Assembly (NCBI GenBank): GCA_036559525.1
Contig: DATBSZ010000273.1
Coordinates: 1-64,000, forward strand
Direction: 5' to 3'
Source of the DNA: SCGC-AG-212-J23 sp036559525
GTDB lineage: Bacteria; Pseudomonadota; Gammaproteobacteria; Burkholderiales; SG8-39
DNA length: 64,000 nucleotides
Shown: positions 7,654-17,292 of the stretch, piece by piece
Layout of the letters: every line of letters starts with the position of its first letter
Numbering within the stretch: position 1 is the stretch's first letter
Position numbers and translations under genes: made by a program
The notes under the pieces: model-generated
What the model was told of the DNA's origin: nothing
What the model saw: the letters and a program-made list of their open reading frames with translations, nothing else
Databases searched by the model: none

Positions 7654-8521
7654 AGCCCAAGCTGCGGAGATGCGCACTGGCGTAGGGCAGGAGCTCGCGG
7701 CGGCGAGGGAGGCGCGCGGGCTTGCGCTCTCCGACGTCGCGCAGCAGCTCAAGTTCGCGCCGCGCCAGCTCGAGGCGCTCGAGCAGGAGCATCTCGACGA
7801 GCTGCCGGGCGCGACCTTCGCGCGCGGCATGGTGCGCAGCTACGCGCGCCTGCTCAAGCTCGACCCCGAGCCCCTGGTGCAGCGCATCGCCGGGCGCTTC
7901 GAGGTTCCGGACTCCAACCGGCTCGCGGCGCGCTACCACCAGCCGGTGCCGTTCTCCGACGGCGCGCGGCGCTCGACTTTCGTCTATCTCGCGATGTCGC
8001 TCGGCGTGCTGGTGCTGGTCGGCGCAGTCGCCTACGAGTGGCACCAGGAGCGCACCGCGGCTGCGCGCAGTACCACCCTTGGGGCAACCAGCGTCGCCAA
8101 GGCAACGCCCGCGCCGCGCGAGGAAAAGCCGCACGCGGCCCCGATCGCCCCCGTGCCGGTGCAGCAGGCCACGGCACCGGCGCCGGCGGCGACCGAAAAG
8201 ACTCCGAAGACGGTGGAAAAGCCGCCGAAGACCATCGAAAAAGCACCCCTAGCCGCCGTCCCGGCGACTGCATCCGGGACGGGTGCCAATCGCCTGGTGG
8301 TGCGCACCGAGGGTGAAGCCTGGATCGAGATCAGGGATTCCGCCGACCGCATGCTCATATCCTCGCTGAATCCCCCGGGTAGCGAGCGCGTAGTGCGCGG
8401 CAAGCCTCCGTATAGCCTGGTCATCGGCAATGCGTCCCAGGTGAGCATCACCTACGACAACAAGCCGGTGGACCTCACGCCGCACACCCGGCAGGACGTG
8501 GCGCGCCTGACCGTTCCCTGA
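7646..8521 (+). CDS. rodZ: Cytoskeleton protein RodZ
   Basis: Inner-membrane protein linking MreB filaments to the cell-wall elongation machinery. The 291 residues contain an N-terminal XRE-type helix-turn-helix (VGQELAAAREARGLALSDVA), one transmembrane segment (STFVYLAMSLGVLVLVGAVAY, about 109-129), a Pro/Ala/Lys-rich linker, and a periplasmic DUF4115 beta domain (EAWIEIRDSADRMLISS). Overlaps the end of pilW by eight bases. Confidence 0.93.
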   Translation: MTEAQAAEMRTGVGQELAAAREARGLALSDVAQQLKFAPRQLEALEQEHLDELPGATFARGMVRSYARLLKLDPEPLVQRIAGRFEVPDSNRLAARYHQPVPFSDGARRSTFVYLAMSLGVLVLVGAVAYEWHQERTAAARSTTLGATSVAKATPAPREEKPHAAPIAPVPVQQATAPAPAATEKTPKTVEKPPKTIEKAPLAAVPATASGTGANRLVVRTEGEAWIEIRDSADRMLISSLNPPGSERVVRGKPPYSLVIGNASQVSITYDNKPVDLTPHTRQDVARLTVP

Positions 8522-8526
8522 GAGCC

Positions 8527-9756
<1,230 letters not shown>

Positions 9757-9757
9757 C

Positions 9758-11113
9758 GTGCAGAAGGTAAAACCTGCCTTGCTGCGCGGCTTCGACCAGG
9801 AGTACCTGCCGCACGATCAGCTCCACTTCAACCGGCTGATCGACATCATCCGGCGCAACTTCGAGCTCTACGGCTTCCTGCCGATCGAGACCCCGTCGGC
9901 CGAGCGCCGCGAGGTGCTCACCTCCAAGGGCGGCGTCGAGAAGGAGATCTACGCGCTGACGCGGCTGGCGGAGGCCGACGACGACGAGGCCGCGACCAAG
10001 GGCGCGCTGCGCTTCGACCTGACGGTGCCGCTCGCGCGCTACGTAGCGATGCGCGAGCGCGAGCTCGCGTTTCCGTTCCGCCGCTACCAGATCCAGCGCG
10101 TCTGGCGCGGCGAAACGCCGCAGGCGCGCAAGGGGCGCTTTCGCGAGTTCTATCAGTGCGACATCGACATCATCAACCGCGACAAGCTCTCGTACCTCGC
10201 CGAGGCCGAGATCCCGAGCGTGATCTACAGCGTGTTCCGCGAGATGGCGATCGGCGAGTTCCGCATCCGCATCAACAACCGCAAGGTGCTCAAGGGTCTG
10301 CTGCAAAGCTTCGACATACCGGAGCGCAGCTCCGGCGCGGTTCTGCGAACCTTGGACAAGATCGAGAAGGAAGAGGCGGCGAAGATCCGCGCCGACCTCG
10401 AGCGCGAAGGCCTTTCGCGCGATGCCGCCGGCGAGCTGCTCGACATGATCTCGACCCGGCGGGACACGAAGGCCACCCTGGAAGCGCTCGCCCGGATCAA
10501 GAACGAGACCGCGGCGCAGGGACTCGACGAGCTGCGCAAGATCGTGGAGGCGATCGGCCAGTTCGGCGTGCCGGACTCGGCGTTCGCCGTCGACCTCGGC
10601 GTGGTGCGCGGGCTCGACTACTACACCGGCACGATCTACGAGACCACGCTCGCCGGCGCCCCCGAGCTCGGCAGCATCTGCTCGGGCGGGCGCTACGACG
10701 ACCTGGCGAGCTATTTCACCGATACGAAGCTTCCGGGCGTGGGGATCTCGATTGGCCTCACCCGGCTGTTCTCGAAGCTGAAGGAAGCCGGCCTGCTCCA
10801 GCCGCTGCCCAGGAGCCCGGCGGAGGTCCTGGTGACGACCATGGACCCGCGCTACCTCGACAAGTATTTCGCTCTCGGCCGCGTGCTGAGAGAGGCGGGC
10901 ATCAATACCGAGGTCTATCTCGAGACCGCCAAGCTCGGCAACCAGCTCACCTACGCTGACCGCAAGGGCTTCCGGGTTGCGATAATCGCGGGCGAGAACG
11001 AGTTCGCCAAGGACGCGGTCCAGATCAAGGATCTGCGCGCGAAAACAGCCCGCGATGTGGCGCTTGCCGAAATCGTTCCGTCGGTTCAAGCCACGTTGGG
11101 TGGCAGTGATTGA
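9758..11113 (+). CDS. hisS: Histidine-tRNA ligase, eukaryote/archaeal-like class
   Basis: Class II synthetase charging tRNA-His. It sits in the standard betaproteobacterial slot between ispG and yfgM, but its sequence does not match the usual Escherichia coli-type enzyme. Motif 2 reads KGRFREFYQCDIDI (125-138), where the usual bacterial form has GRYRQFHQ-type residues. It has LRFDLTVPLARYVA in place of LRPEGTA, and the HisA motif reads VVRGLDYYTGTIYE. These are features of the human/archaeal group, also found in some Bacteroidetes. Start is GTG 9758, one base after the ispG stop. The single HisRS here is therefore probably a xenologous replacement. Confidence 0.93.
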   Translation: MQKVKPALLRGFDQEYLPHDQLHFNRLIDIIRRNFELYGFLPIETPSAERREVLTSKGGVEKEIYALTRLAEADDDEAATKGALRFDLTVPLARYVAMRERELAFPFRRYQIQRVWRGETPQARKGRFREFYQCDIDIINRDKLSYLAEAEIPSVIYSVFREMAIGEFRIRINNRKVLKGLLQSFDIPERSSGAVLRTLDKIEKEEAAKIRADLEREGLSRDAAGELLDMISTRRDTKATLEALARIKNETAAQGLDELRKIVEAIGQFGVPDSAFAVDLGVVRGLDYYTGTIYETTLAGAPELGSICSGGRYDDLASYFTDTKLPGVGISIGLTRLFSKLKEAGLLQPLPRSPAEVLVTTMDPRYLDKYFALGRVLREAGINTEVYLETAKLGNQLTYADRKGFRVAIIAGENEFAKDAVQIKDLRAKTARDVALAEIVPSVQATLGGSD

Positions 11114-11299
11114 GGTTCAACTGGGACTTGGCGAAGGCCGAGGAGAACTTGGCCAAGCACGGAGAGGTTCGTAATCTTCGGACTCTCCAGCAGTGGCCGT
11201 CTGATGGTCGTCGCTCACGCTGAGCACAACGATACAATTCGCATCATCAGTGCCCGACTCGCGACGGCGGGCGAAAGGACCATCTATGAAGAAGGCTAG
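11110..11299 (+). pseudogene. Remnant of a BrnT-family toxin gene (internal deletion plus frameshift)
   Basis: Starting at TTG 11110, overlapping the hisS stop, the frame reads RFNWDLAKAEENLAKHGE, the classic N-terminus of BrnT ribonuclease toxins. Then the frame shifts. In the +1 frame the sequence continues ERFVIFGLSSSGRLMVV, then TIRIISARLATAGERTIYEEG and a TAG at 11297, which is the BrnT C-terminus. Roughly 30 central codons expected between KHG and ERF are missing and the two halves are out of frame, so no functional toxin can be made. The original frame ends at TGA about 11221. The 3' end overlaps the next gene by 14 bases, as in toxin-antitoxin operons. Confidence 0.82.
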
Positions 11300-11546
11300 C
11301 GGCAAGTCCGACGAAGCGCTGCGACCGGAGTACAAGCGCTCCGATTTCGGTACATTGGTGCGCGGGAAATACGCGCGCAGAGTCGCCGAAGCGACCAACG
11401 TCGTCGTGCTGGAACCGCAGGTCGCGCAGGCCTTTCCGAACGACTACGCGGTGAACAAGGCATTGAAAGGCCTTCTGCGCGGACGCCGGCAAAGCGCACG
11501 GCCGACGGCACGTGCACGGACGCGCCGCGAACGGCGCACCGACTAA
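11286..11546 (+). CDS. Putative antitoxin, partner of the broken BrnT-type toxin
   Basis: An 86-residue protein beginning MKKASGKSDEALRPEYKRSDFG, with LVRGKYARRVAEATNVVVLEP in the middle and a basic Arg-rich tail. Short proteins with the core RGKYA-x-TNVVVLEP-x-VAxxFPxxxAVNxAL commonly follow BrnT-like toxin genes, so I read it as the antitoxin. It overlaps the toxin remnant by 14 bases. It has no premature stop, so it may still be expressed as an orphan antitoxin and could act on related toxins elsewhere. The low-complexity Arg-rich C-terminus (from about residue 66) may not be native to the family. Confidence 0.65.
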   Translation: MKKASGKSDEALRPEYKRSDFGTLVRGKYARRVAEATNVVVLEPQVAQAFPNDYAVNKALKGLLRGRRQSARPTARARTRRERRTD

Positions 11547-11563
11547 CACGACTCGAAGAGCCA

Positions 11564-12196
11564 ATGCCCCTCGATCTCGAAGAACAGGAACAGGTCGCCG
11601 AGCTGAAAGCCTGGTGGCGGCAGCACGGCAATCTCATCGTCTCGGCGGTGCTCGCCGCCGCGCTCGCCTTCGCCGGGTGGCAGGGCTGGCGCTGGTACAG
11701 CGCGAGCCAGGCGGCGCACGCCGCGGCGCAGTTCGAGGCGCTCGCCAAGGCGGCGCAGGCGGGCGACGCGAAGGCGCTGCGCGATGCCGCGGGCACGCTG
11801 ATCGAGAGCTATCCGCGCACGCTCTACGCTTCGATGGGCGCGCTGGTCGCGGCGCGCTTCCACTTCGACCGCAACGATCTCAAGGCGGCCAAAACCCAGC
11901 TCCAATGGGTGGTCGAGAGCGCGCCGTCGGAGGATTTCCGCGACCTCGCGCGCCTGCGGCTCGCCGCCATCCTGCTCGACGAGAAGGCGCACGACGAGGC
12001 GCTGAAGGCCCTGGACGCAAGACATTCGGCGGCCTACGACTCGCAGTTCGCCGCGTTGCGCGGTGACGTGCTGGTGGCCAAGAGCCAGCCGGCCGAGGCG
12101 CGCGCCGCCTACCAGCTCGCGCTGGACAAGGCCGGCAAGGAGCAGAACGCATTCCGCGAGAGCGTGCGCATGCGGCTCGAGGCGCTCGGGGGCTGA
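11564..12196 (+). CDS. yfgM: YfgM family tetratricopeptide protein
   Basis: Inner-membrane protein with a periplasmic TPR domain that works with the chaperone PpiD at the Sec translocon. The 210 residues show a cytoplasmic N-terminus (DLEEQEQVAELKAWWRQHG), one membrane span (LIVSAVLAAALAFAGW, about 24-40), then TPR helices such as TLIESYPRTLYASMGAL and LRLAAILLDEKAHDEALKAL. Immediately upstream of bamB, the normal arrangement. Confidence 0.9.
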   Translation: MPLDLEEQEQVAELKAWWRQHGNLIVSAVLAAALAFAGWQGWRWYSASQAAHAAAQFEALAKAAQAGDAKALRDAAGTLIESYPRTLYASMGALVAARFHFDRNDLKAAKTQLQWVVESAPSEDFRDLARLRLAAILLDEKAHDEALKALDARHSAAYDSQFAALRGDVLVAKSQPAEARAAYQLALDKAGKEQNAFRESVRMRLEALGG

Positions 12197-12198
12197 AC

Positions 12199-13317
12199 GT
12201 GAAGTGGAAGGCAGGGATGGTCATGACCGGGATCGTCTTCGCCGGCTGCGCGAGCGACCCGGGTCCGAAGCCGGCCGAGCCGCCGCGCATCGAGAAGGCC
12301 CAACGCGTGCGCACCCTGTGGTCGGCGAGCGTCGGCGGCGGGCAGGGCTTCACTTTCCAGCCCGCGCTCGCCGCCGGATCGGTATACGCCGCGGCACGCG
12401 ACGGCACGGTGATGCGTTTCGACGAGAAGACGGGCGACACGCGCTGGCGAGCCGAGCTCGAGCTCAAGCTTTCCGGCGGCGTCGGCGCCGACGAGCTCAC
12501 CGTGGCCGTGGCGAGCGAAGAGGGCGAGGTCGTGGCGCTCGACGCGCAGACCGGCAAAGTGCGCTGGCGCGCGCGCGTCTCGAGCGAGGTGCTGGCCGCG
12601 CCGGCCATCGGCGCCGGGCTCGTGCTGGTGCGCAGCATCGACAACCGCGTGTTCGCCTTCGGCGCGGATGACGGCAAGCGCCGCTGGGTCTACCAGCGGG
12701 CGCCGTCGGCGCTCCTGGTGCGCGCGCCGGCGGGCATCACGATCGACGGCGGGCTCGCTTTTGCCGGCTTTCCGGGCGGCAAGCTCGCCGCGCTGGCGTT
12801 GGAGAGCGGCGCGGTGCGCTGGGAAGCCACCGTAGCGGTACCCAAGGGCACGACCGAGCTCGAGCGCGTCACCGACGTCATCGGTAGCCCCGCGGCGCAG
12901 GGGCGCGAGGTATGCGCCGCGGCGTACCGCAGCAGGCTCGCCTGCTACGACGTCGCCACCGGCAGGCAGGTCTGGGCGCGCGAGCTCACGTCGCTTTCCG
13001 GGGTCAGCCTGGACGCGCGCTATGCCTTCGTGGCCGACGACCGCGGCACGGTACATGCGCTCGACCGCAGCAACGGGCAGTCCGTGTGGAAGCAGGACAA
13101 GCTCGCGTACCGCCAGCTTTCGACGCCGCTCGCAGGCGGCGAGTCGATCGCGGTCGGCGACTTCGAGGGGTACATTCACTTCCTCGCCCGCGATACCGGC
13201 GTATTCGTCGCGCGCGGCGAGACCAGCGGCCGCGCGGTGCGCGCGACGCCGCTGCGCCTCGGCGCCGGGCTGCTGGTCCAGACCGAAGACGGCGGCTTGT
13301 TTGCCCTCTCGCTGTGA
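12199..13317 (+). CDS. bamB: Outer membrane protein assembly factor BamB
   Basis: Lipoprotein of the BAM complex that inserts beta-barrel proteins in the outer membrane. Starts with GTG 12199; a short signal sequence ends in the lipobox FAGC. The rest is an eight-bladed PQQ-type beta-propeller with recurring blades such as DGTVMRFDEKTGDTRWRAEL and VVALDAQTGKVRWRARV. Length 372. Its TGA overlaps the GTG of der. Confidence 0.95.
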   Translation: MKWKAGMVMTGIVFAGCASDPGPKPAEPPRIEKAQRVRTLWSASVGGGQGFTFQPALAAGSVYAAARDGTVMRFDEKTGDTRWRAELELKLSGGVGADELTVAVASEEGEVVALDAQTGKVRWRARVSSEVLAAPAIGAGLVLVRSIDNRVFAFGADDGKRRWVYQRAPSALLVRAPAGITIDGGLAFAGFPGGKLAALALESGAVRWEATVAVPKGTTELERVTDVIGSPAAQGREVCAAAYRSRLACYDVATGRQVWARELTSLSGVSLDARYAFVADDRGTVHALDRSNGQSVWKQDKLAYRQLSTPLAGGESIAVGDFEGYIHFLARDTGVFVARGETSGRAVRATPLRLGAGLLVQTEDGGLFALSL

Positions 13318-14654
13318 AGCCGGTCATCGCATTGGTGGGCCGGCCCAACGTCGGCAAGTCCACCCTCTTTAACCGCCTCACGCGCAGCCGCGACGCGATC
13401 GTGCACGACGTGCCCGGCGTGACGCGCGACCGCCACTACGGCGAAGGACGGCTCGGCTCGCGCGCGTTCATCGCCATCGACACCGGCGGCTTCGAGCCAC
13501 GCTCGCCCCAGGGCATCTTCGTCCAGATGGCGCGCCAGGCCGAGCAGGCGATGGTGGAGGCCGACGCGATCGTTTTCCTGGTCGACGGGCGCGCCGGCCT
13601 TACGCCTTCTGACCGGGAAATTGCACAAAAATTACGCAAACTGAAAACCCCGGCGTTTGTCGCCGTCAACAAGACCGAGGGGATGCAATCCGACATCGCG
13701 GTCGCCGAGTTCCACGAGCTCGGCCTGGGCGCGCCCGCCGCGATCTCGGGCGCGCACGGCGAGGGCGTGCGCGAATTGATGGATCTCGTCCTGGAGAAAT
13801 TTCCGGAGGACACCGAACCGGACGAAGAAGAAAAAGGCCATCCCCGAGTCGCGGTGGTCGGCCGCCCCAACGTCGGCAAGTCGACGCTCGTCAACGCGCT
13901 GGTCGGCGAGGAGCGCGTCATCGCCTTCGACCAGCCCGGCACCACGCGCGACCCGATCGAGGTGCCGTTCGAGCGCGGCGGGCGGCGCTACACGCTGATC
14001 GACACCGCGGGGCTGCGCCGGCGCGGCAAGACCGGCGAGCCGGTCGAATTCTTCTCGATCGTCAAGGCGCTGCAGGCAATCGAGGCGGCGAACGTCGCGA
14101 TCCTGCTCCTCGACGCCTCCACCGGCATCACCGAGCAGGACGCGCACGTCGCGGGCTACGTGCTCGAGCGAGGGCGCGCGGTGGTGCTGGCGGTGAACAA
14201 GTGGGACGCAGCCGACAAGGAGCTGCGCGAGCGGATGAAGCAGGAGCTCGCCTGGAAGCTCGAGTTCCTCGGTTTCGCGGAAACGCATTTCGTCTCCGCG
14301 ACGAAAGGCAAGGGCCTCGGCCCGTTGATGCGCTCGGTCGACGCCGCGCACGGCGCGGCGATGGCCAGGCTCGCCACGCCCAAGCTCACGCGCGCCATGA
14401 TCGCCGCGGTCGAGCGCCAGTCGCCGCCGAAGACCGGGCGGGTGCGTCCCAAGCTGCGCTACGCGCACCAGGGCGGCATCAACCCGCCGCGCATCATCAT
14501 CCACGGCAACGCGCTCGACCGCGTGCCGGAGACCTACAAGCGCTACCTGGAAAACTACTTCAGGAATGCCTTCAAGCTGGCCGGGACTCCGCTGCGGATC
14601 GAGTTCCGCACCGGGCGCAACCCCTACGTCAAGTCCCGCGCCGCGCGAGGATGA
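13314..14654 (+). CDS. der: Ribosome-associated GTPase Der (EngA)
   Basis: Essential double-GTPase needed for 50S ribosome maturation. Both G domains are complete: GRPNVGKST near residue 9 and again near 183, DTGG and DTAG G3 motifs, NKTE and NKWD G4 motifs, and a C-terminal KH-like domain (RPKLRYAHQGGINPPRIIIHG). GTG 13314 gives VKPVIALVGRPNVGKS, the standard start. 446 residues. In most betaproteobacteria hfq follows; here the convergent polyene cluster follows instead and overlaps der by 26 bases. Confidence 0.96.
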   Translation: MKPVIALVGRPNVGKSTLFNRLTRSRDAIVHDVPGVTRDRHYGEGRLGSRAFIAIDTGGFEPRSPQGIFVQMARQAEQAMVEADAIVFLVDGRAGLTPSDREIAQKLRKLKTPAFVAVNKTEGMQSDIAVAEFHELGLGAPAAISGAHGEGVRELMDLVLEKFPEDTEPDEEEKGHPRVAVVGRPNVGKSTLVNALVGEERVIAFDQPGTTRDPIEVPFERGGRRYTLIDTAGLRRRGKTGEPVEFFSIVKALQAIEAANVAILLLDASTGITEQDAHVAGYVLERGRAVVLAVNKWDAADKELRERMKQELAWKLEFLGFAETHFVSATKGKGLGPLMRSVDAAHGAAMARLATPKLTRAMIAAVERQSPPKTGRVRPKLRYAHQGGINPPRIIIHGNALDRVPETYKRYLENYFRNAFKLAGTPLRIEFRTGRNPYVKSRAARG

Positions 14655-15363
14655 GGCTGCGCACGAGCGCCGGCAGGTCGAAGCCGCGCGAGAGGAGCTT
14701 CCAGAAGATCATGCGCGCGATGCGCGCCGTGTCGACGGTCGAGCGATAGTGGCTTGGGCGCGCGTCCGGCGGATAGAGGGCGGCGATCGGCACGGCGGCG
14801 CTACGCACGCCGGCGCGGCCGGCTTCGATCAGGATCTCGCTCTCGAAGGCGAAGCGGGCGTTGGGGCCGTGGAAGAGCTGGATTTCGCGCAGGACGCTGG
14901 CGGGATACAGGCGAAACCCGGACTGGCTGTCGGCGACGGGGAAGCCCGCCGCCCAGGCCACCCAGAAGTTGGCGAAGCGGTTGCCGAGGTAGCGCAAAGG
15001 CGGCACTTTCTCCCGGTCCCAGAGCCGCGCGCCGATGATGATGCGGTCCGGGTGCGCGCGCGCCGCGTCGATGAGGCGCGGGATGTCCTCGGGGTCGTGC
15101 TGCGCGTCGCCGTCGAGCGTGACCACGGCGTCCGCGCCGTCGGCCAGCGCGAGCGCGAAGCCGCGCCACAGGCTGGCGCCCTTGCCGTAGTTGACCGGGT
15201 TCGAGATGACCGTGACGCGCAGGCCGTCGAGCGCGGCGGCGGTGGCGTCGGTCGAGCCGTCGTTCACCACGATCACGTCGGGCACGAGGCGCAGCGTCCG
15301 GGTGGCGACCTCGCGGATGGTCGGTGCCTCGTTGTAGGCGGGAATGACGGCGACGAGCTTCAT
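14629..15363 (-). CDS. Glycosyltransferase family 2 protein of the polyene cluster
   Basis: A 244-residue GT-A glycosyltransferase of the dolichol-phosphate-mannosyltransferase type. MKLVAVIPAYNEAPTIREV opens the Rossmann-like domain; VVNDGSTD and VTLDGDAQHDPEDIP (DxD metal site) follow, then SQSGFRLYP. No transmembrane segment is evident. It is the last gene of the 14-gene minus-strand operon; its ATG overlaps the stop of the ketoreductase (ATGA). GT2 enzymes are frequent passengers in aryl-polyene clusters and presumably glycosylate the lipid or pigment; acceptor unknown. Its 3' end overlaps convergent der by 26 bases. Confidence 0.88.
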   Translation of the reverse strand: MKLVAVIPAYNEAPTIREVATRTLRLVPDVIVVNDGSTDATAAALDGLRVTVISNPVNYGKGASLWRGFALALADGADAVVTLDGDAQHDPEDIPRLIDAARAHPDRIIIGARLWDREKVPPLRYLGNRFANFWVAWAAGFPVADSQSGFRLYPASVLREIQLFHGPNARFAFESEILIEAGRAGVRSAAVPIAALYPPDARPSHYRSTVDTARIARMIFWKLLSRGFDLPALVRSLILARRGT

Positions 15364-16079
15364 GTCATGCCGCCATCGATCGAGATGACCTGGCCGGAGA
15401 TGTAGCCGGCTTCGTCGGAGGCAAGGAAGCCCACCAGCGCCGCGACCTCGTCGGGCTGGCCGGCGCGCTTCATCGGCACCAGCGCGTCGATGGCGCTCTT
15501 GGTGAACGCCTGTGCGGTCATGGGCGAGTCGATGATCCCCGGCGCCACCGCGTTCACCGTGACGCCGCGCGAGGCGAGCTCGAGCGCGAGCGAGCGCGTG
15601 GCGCCGTGCAGGCCGGACTTCGCCGCGGCGTAGTTCGCCTGTCCGCGGTTGCCGCGCAGCGCGGCGACCGAGGACAGGCTGACGATGCGTCCCCAGCGCG
15701 TGCCGATCATCGGCAGCAGGAGCGGCCGCGTGACGTTGAAGAACCCGTGGAGCGAGACGTCGACCACGCTCCTCCACTGCTCTCCCGACATCCCGGCCAT
15801 CGGCGCATCGGCATGCACTCCCGCGTTGTTCACCACGATCTGCACCGGCCCGTCGGCGAGCAGGTGCTCGAGCGCAGCCGCTGTTGCTTTCTCATCTGTG
15901 ACATCAAAAGAAATCGCGTCGGCGGCACCGCCCGCAGCGCGGATATTCTGCGCCACGCGCTCGGCTTCGGCCAAATTGCGGTTCGCGTGCACGGCGACGT
16001 GCCGCCCCGCGGCGGCGAGCCGGCGGCAGATCGCGGCGCCGATGGTCCCGCTGCCGCCGGTCACGAGGGCCCTGATCAT
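15360..16079 (-). CDS. 3-oxoacyl-ACP reductase (FabG/ApeQ-like)
   Basis: Short-chain dehydrogenase that reduces the beta-keto group after each polyene extension. The 239 residues have the NADP-binding TGGSGTIGAAI, NNAGVHAD, catalytic Ser in VSLSSVAALRG, YAAAKSG (Tyr-x3-Lys), and the C-terminal ISGQVISIDGGMT. It overlaps both neighbours by four bases (ATGA), showing tight coupling with the dehydratase upstream and the glycosyltransferase downstream. Equivalent in role to ApeQ of the Escherichia coli aryl-polyene pathway (inference from context). Confidence 0.92.
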   Translation of the reverse strand: MIRALVTGGSGTIGAAICRRLAAAGRHVAVHANRNLAEAERVAQNIRAAGGAADAISFDVTDEKATAAALEHLLADGPVQIVVNNAGVHADAPMAGMSGEQWRSVVDVSLHGFFNVTRPLLLPMIGTRWGRIVSLSSVAALRGNRGQANYAAAKSGLHGATRSLALELASRGVTVNAVAPGIIDSPMTAQAFTKSAIDALVPMKRAGQPDEVAALVGFLASDEAGYISGQVISIDGGMT

Positions 16080-16504
16080 CCGGAGAGCACGACGGCGGCC
16101 TTGCCGCGCAGGATCTCGACGCCGCCGCAGGACAGCGCAAACCGGTAGAGCGCCCGCTCGCCGTCGCCGGCAAGCCGCTCGGCATCGATTACCAGCTCGT
16201 GCTCGAGATCGTCCAGGCGAGCGGCGCTGCAGACGACGTCGCTGACGCTCGCGAGATAGCCCGCGTGCGGCGTTTCCCGGACCGCGGCGGACAAGCGCCC
16301 ATGCACCGCCATGGCTTGCGCCGCGTACTCGATGCCGCACAGCGCCGGCAGCTCGGCCCCGGCGCGCAGCGGATTGTCGCCGTCGCGGTGGCTGCGGCTG
16401 GTGCATCGAATCGCAGCTTCGCTCCATTCCAATACCTCGTGCAGCAGACACATCCGCCCCGCATGGGGAATCATGCCCGCGATCTCTGCCTTGCTTACGG
16501 GCAT
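16076..16504 (-). CDS. 3-hydroxyacyl-ACP dehydratase, hot-dog fold (ApeP-like)
   Basis: A 142-residue hot-dog protein with the subfamily signature IPHAGRMCLLHEV near residue 12 and LCGIEYAAQAMAVHG around 60, typical of the second dehydratase in aryl-polyene clusters. It would remove water from the 3-hydroxyacyl intermediate and so build the conjugated double bonds. Overlaps the CLF gene by 10 bases and the reductase by four. Distinct from the FabZ-like dehydratase at 23.6 kb. Confidence 0.85.
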   Translation of the reverse strand: MPVSKAEIAGMIPHAGRMCLLHEVLEWSEAAIRCTSRSHRDGDNPLRAGAELPALCGIEYAAQAMAVHGRLSAAVRETPHAGYLASVSDVVCSAARLDDLEHELVIDAERLAGDGERALYRFALSCGGVEILRGKAAVVLSG

Positions 16505-17292
16505 GGCGTGACTCGCGCGCGCAGCTGCGTCCCCGCGACATAGTTCAGGACGACGTCCCCGGCGACGCCGCGCGCGAGCACGGCGAGCAAGGCGAGGCTG
16601 CGCGCCGCCGGGTTGCCTTGCCTCGCGGCCTCGAGGGCCGGGTCGGCGAGCCGGGTCTCGGCGCCATCCGCAGGCCGAAGCTCGAGGTCGATGGCGGCGA
16701 CGCTGTGGCGCGTTTCTTCGGGAACCAGGATGAGAGCGACGCCGAACACGCTCGCGATCGGGCGCGCGGCGTGCAAAGGCTCGGGATACGGCTGGTCGTG
16801 GCTGACGAGGGCCACGGGCCTGCGGTCCACGGCGACCTGGGCCGCGCACTCGAGGAGGCCCGCGGCGAAGCTGGCGTCGAAGCAGCACAGGCTGGTCGAG
16901 GGCTCGCGCGAGCGGGTCGCGATGCTCCAGTAGCCGGCCGCGGCGTTGTGCACCGAGTTCATGAATTTCGTGGGCGACACTTCGCGCTCGGCGGTGGCCA
17001 GCGTCTCGCACATCTCGTGCAGGATCTCGCCGTCGCTCGACGAGGAGGTGAAGACGGTTGGCGTGACTGCCGCATCGTGTCCGGCGGCCGCGAAGGCCTC
17101 GCGGCCCACTGCCAGCGCGAGCTTGACCGGGATGCCGGCGCGGCGCCGCTCGGCCGGCGGCAGCAGCTCGCTCGGGGGAATCGCCGTGCGCGCGGGGCGA
17201 TAGGGCTCGGCGCCCGCGAGCACCGCGCGAGCGGCCGGCCAGCCGCTCAGGCCGGGGCCGAGGACGCCGATGCCTTCAATGAACGCGCGCAT
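16495..17292 (-). CDS. Beta-ketoacyl synthase-like chain-length factor (ApeC-like)
   Basis: A 265-residue partial thiolase-fold protein of the KS chain-length-factor family. It has FTSSSSDGEILHEMCE and SPTKFMNSVHNAAAGYWSI, but the usual catalytic Cys nucleophile and His pair of a full KS are not apparent (SLCCFDASFAAGLLE takes the place of the second half-site). In aryl-polyene systems such a protein forms a heterodimer with the active KS (ApeO/ApeC) and sets polyene length. It overlaps the KS gene by 17 bases, consistent with stoichiometric co-production. Confidence 0.85.
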   Translation of the reverse strand: MRAFIEGIGVLGPGLSGWPAARAVLAGAEPYRPARTAIPPSELLPPAERRRAGIPVKLALAVGREAFAAAGHDAAVTPTVFTSSSSDGEILHEMCETLATAEREVSPTKFMNSVHNAAAGYWSIATRSREPSTSLCCFDASFAAGLLECAAQVAVDRRPVALVSHDQPYPEPLHAARPIASVFGVALILVPEETRHSVAAIDLELRPADGAETRLADPALEAARQGNPAARSLALLAVLARGVAGDVVLNYVAGTQLRARVTPCP

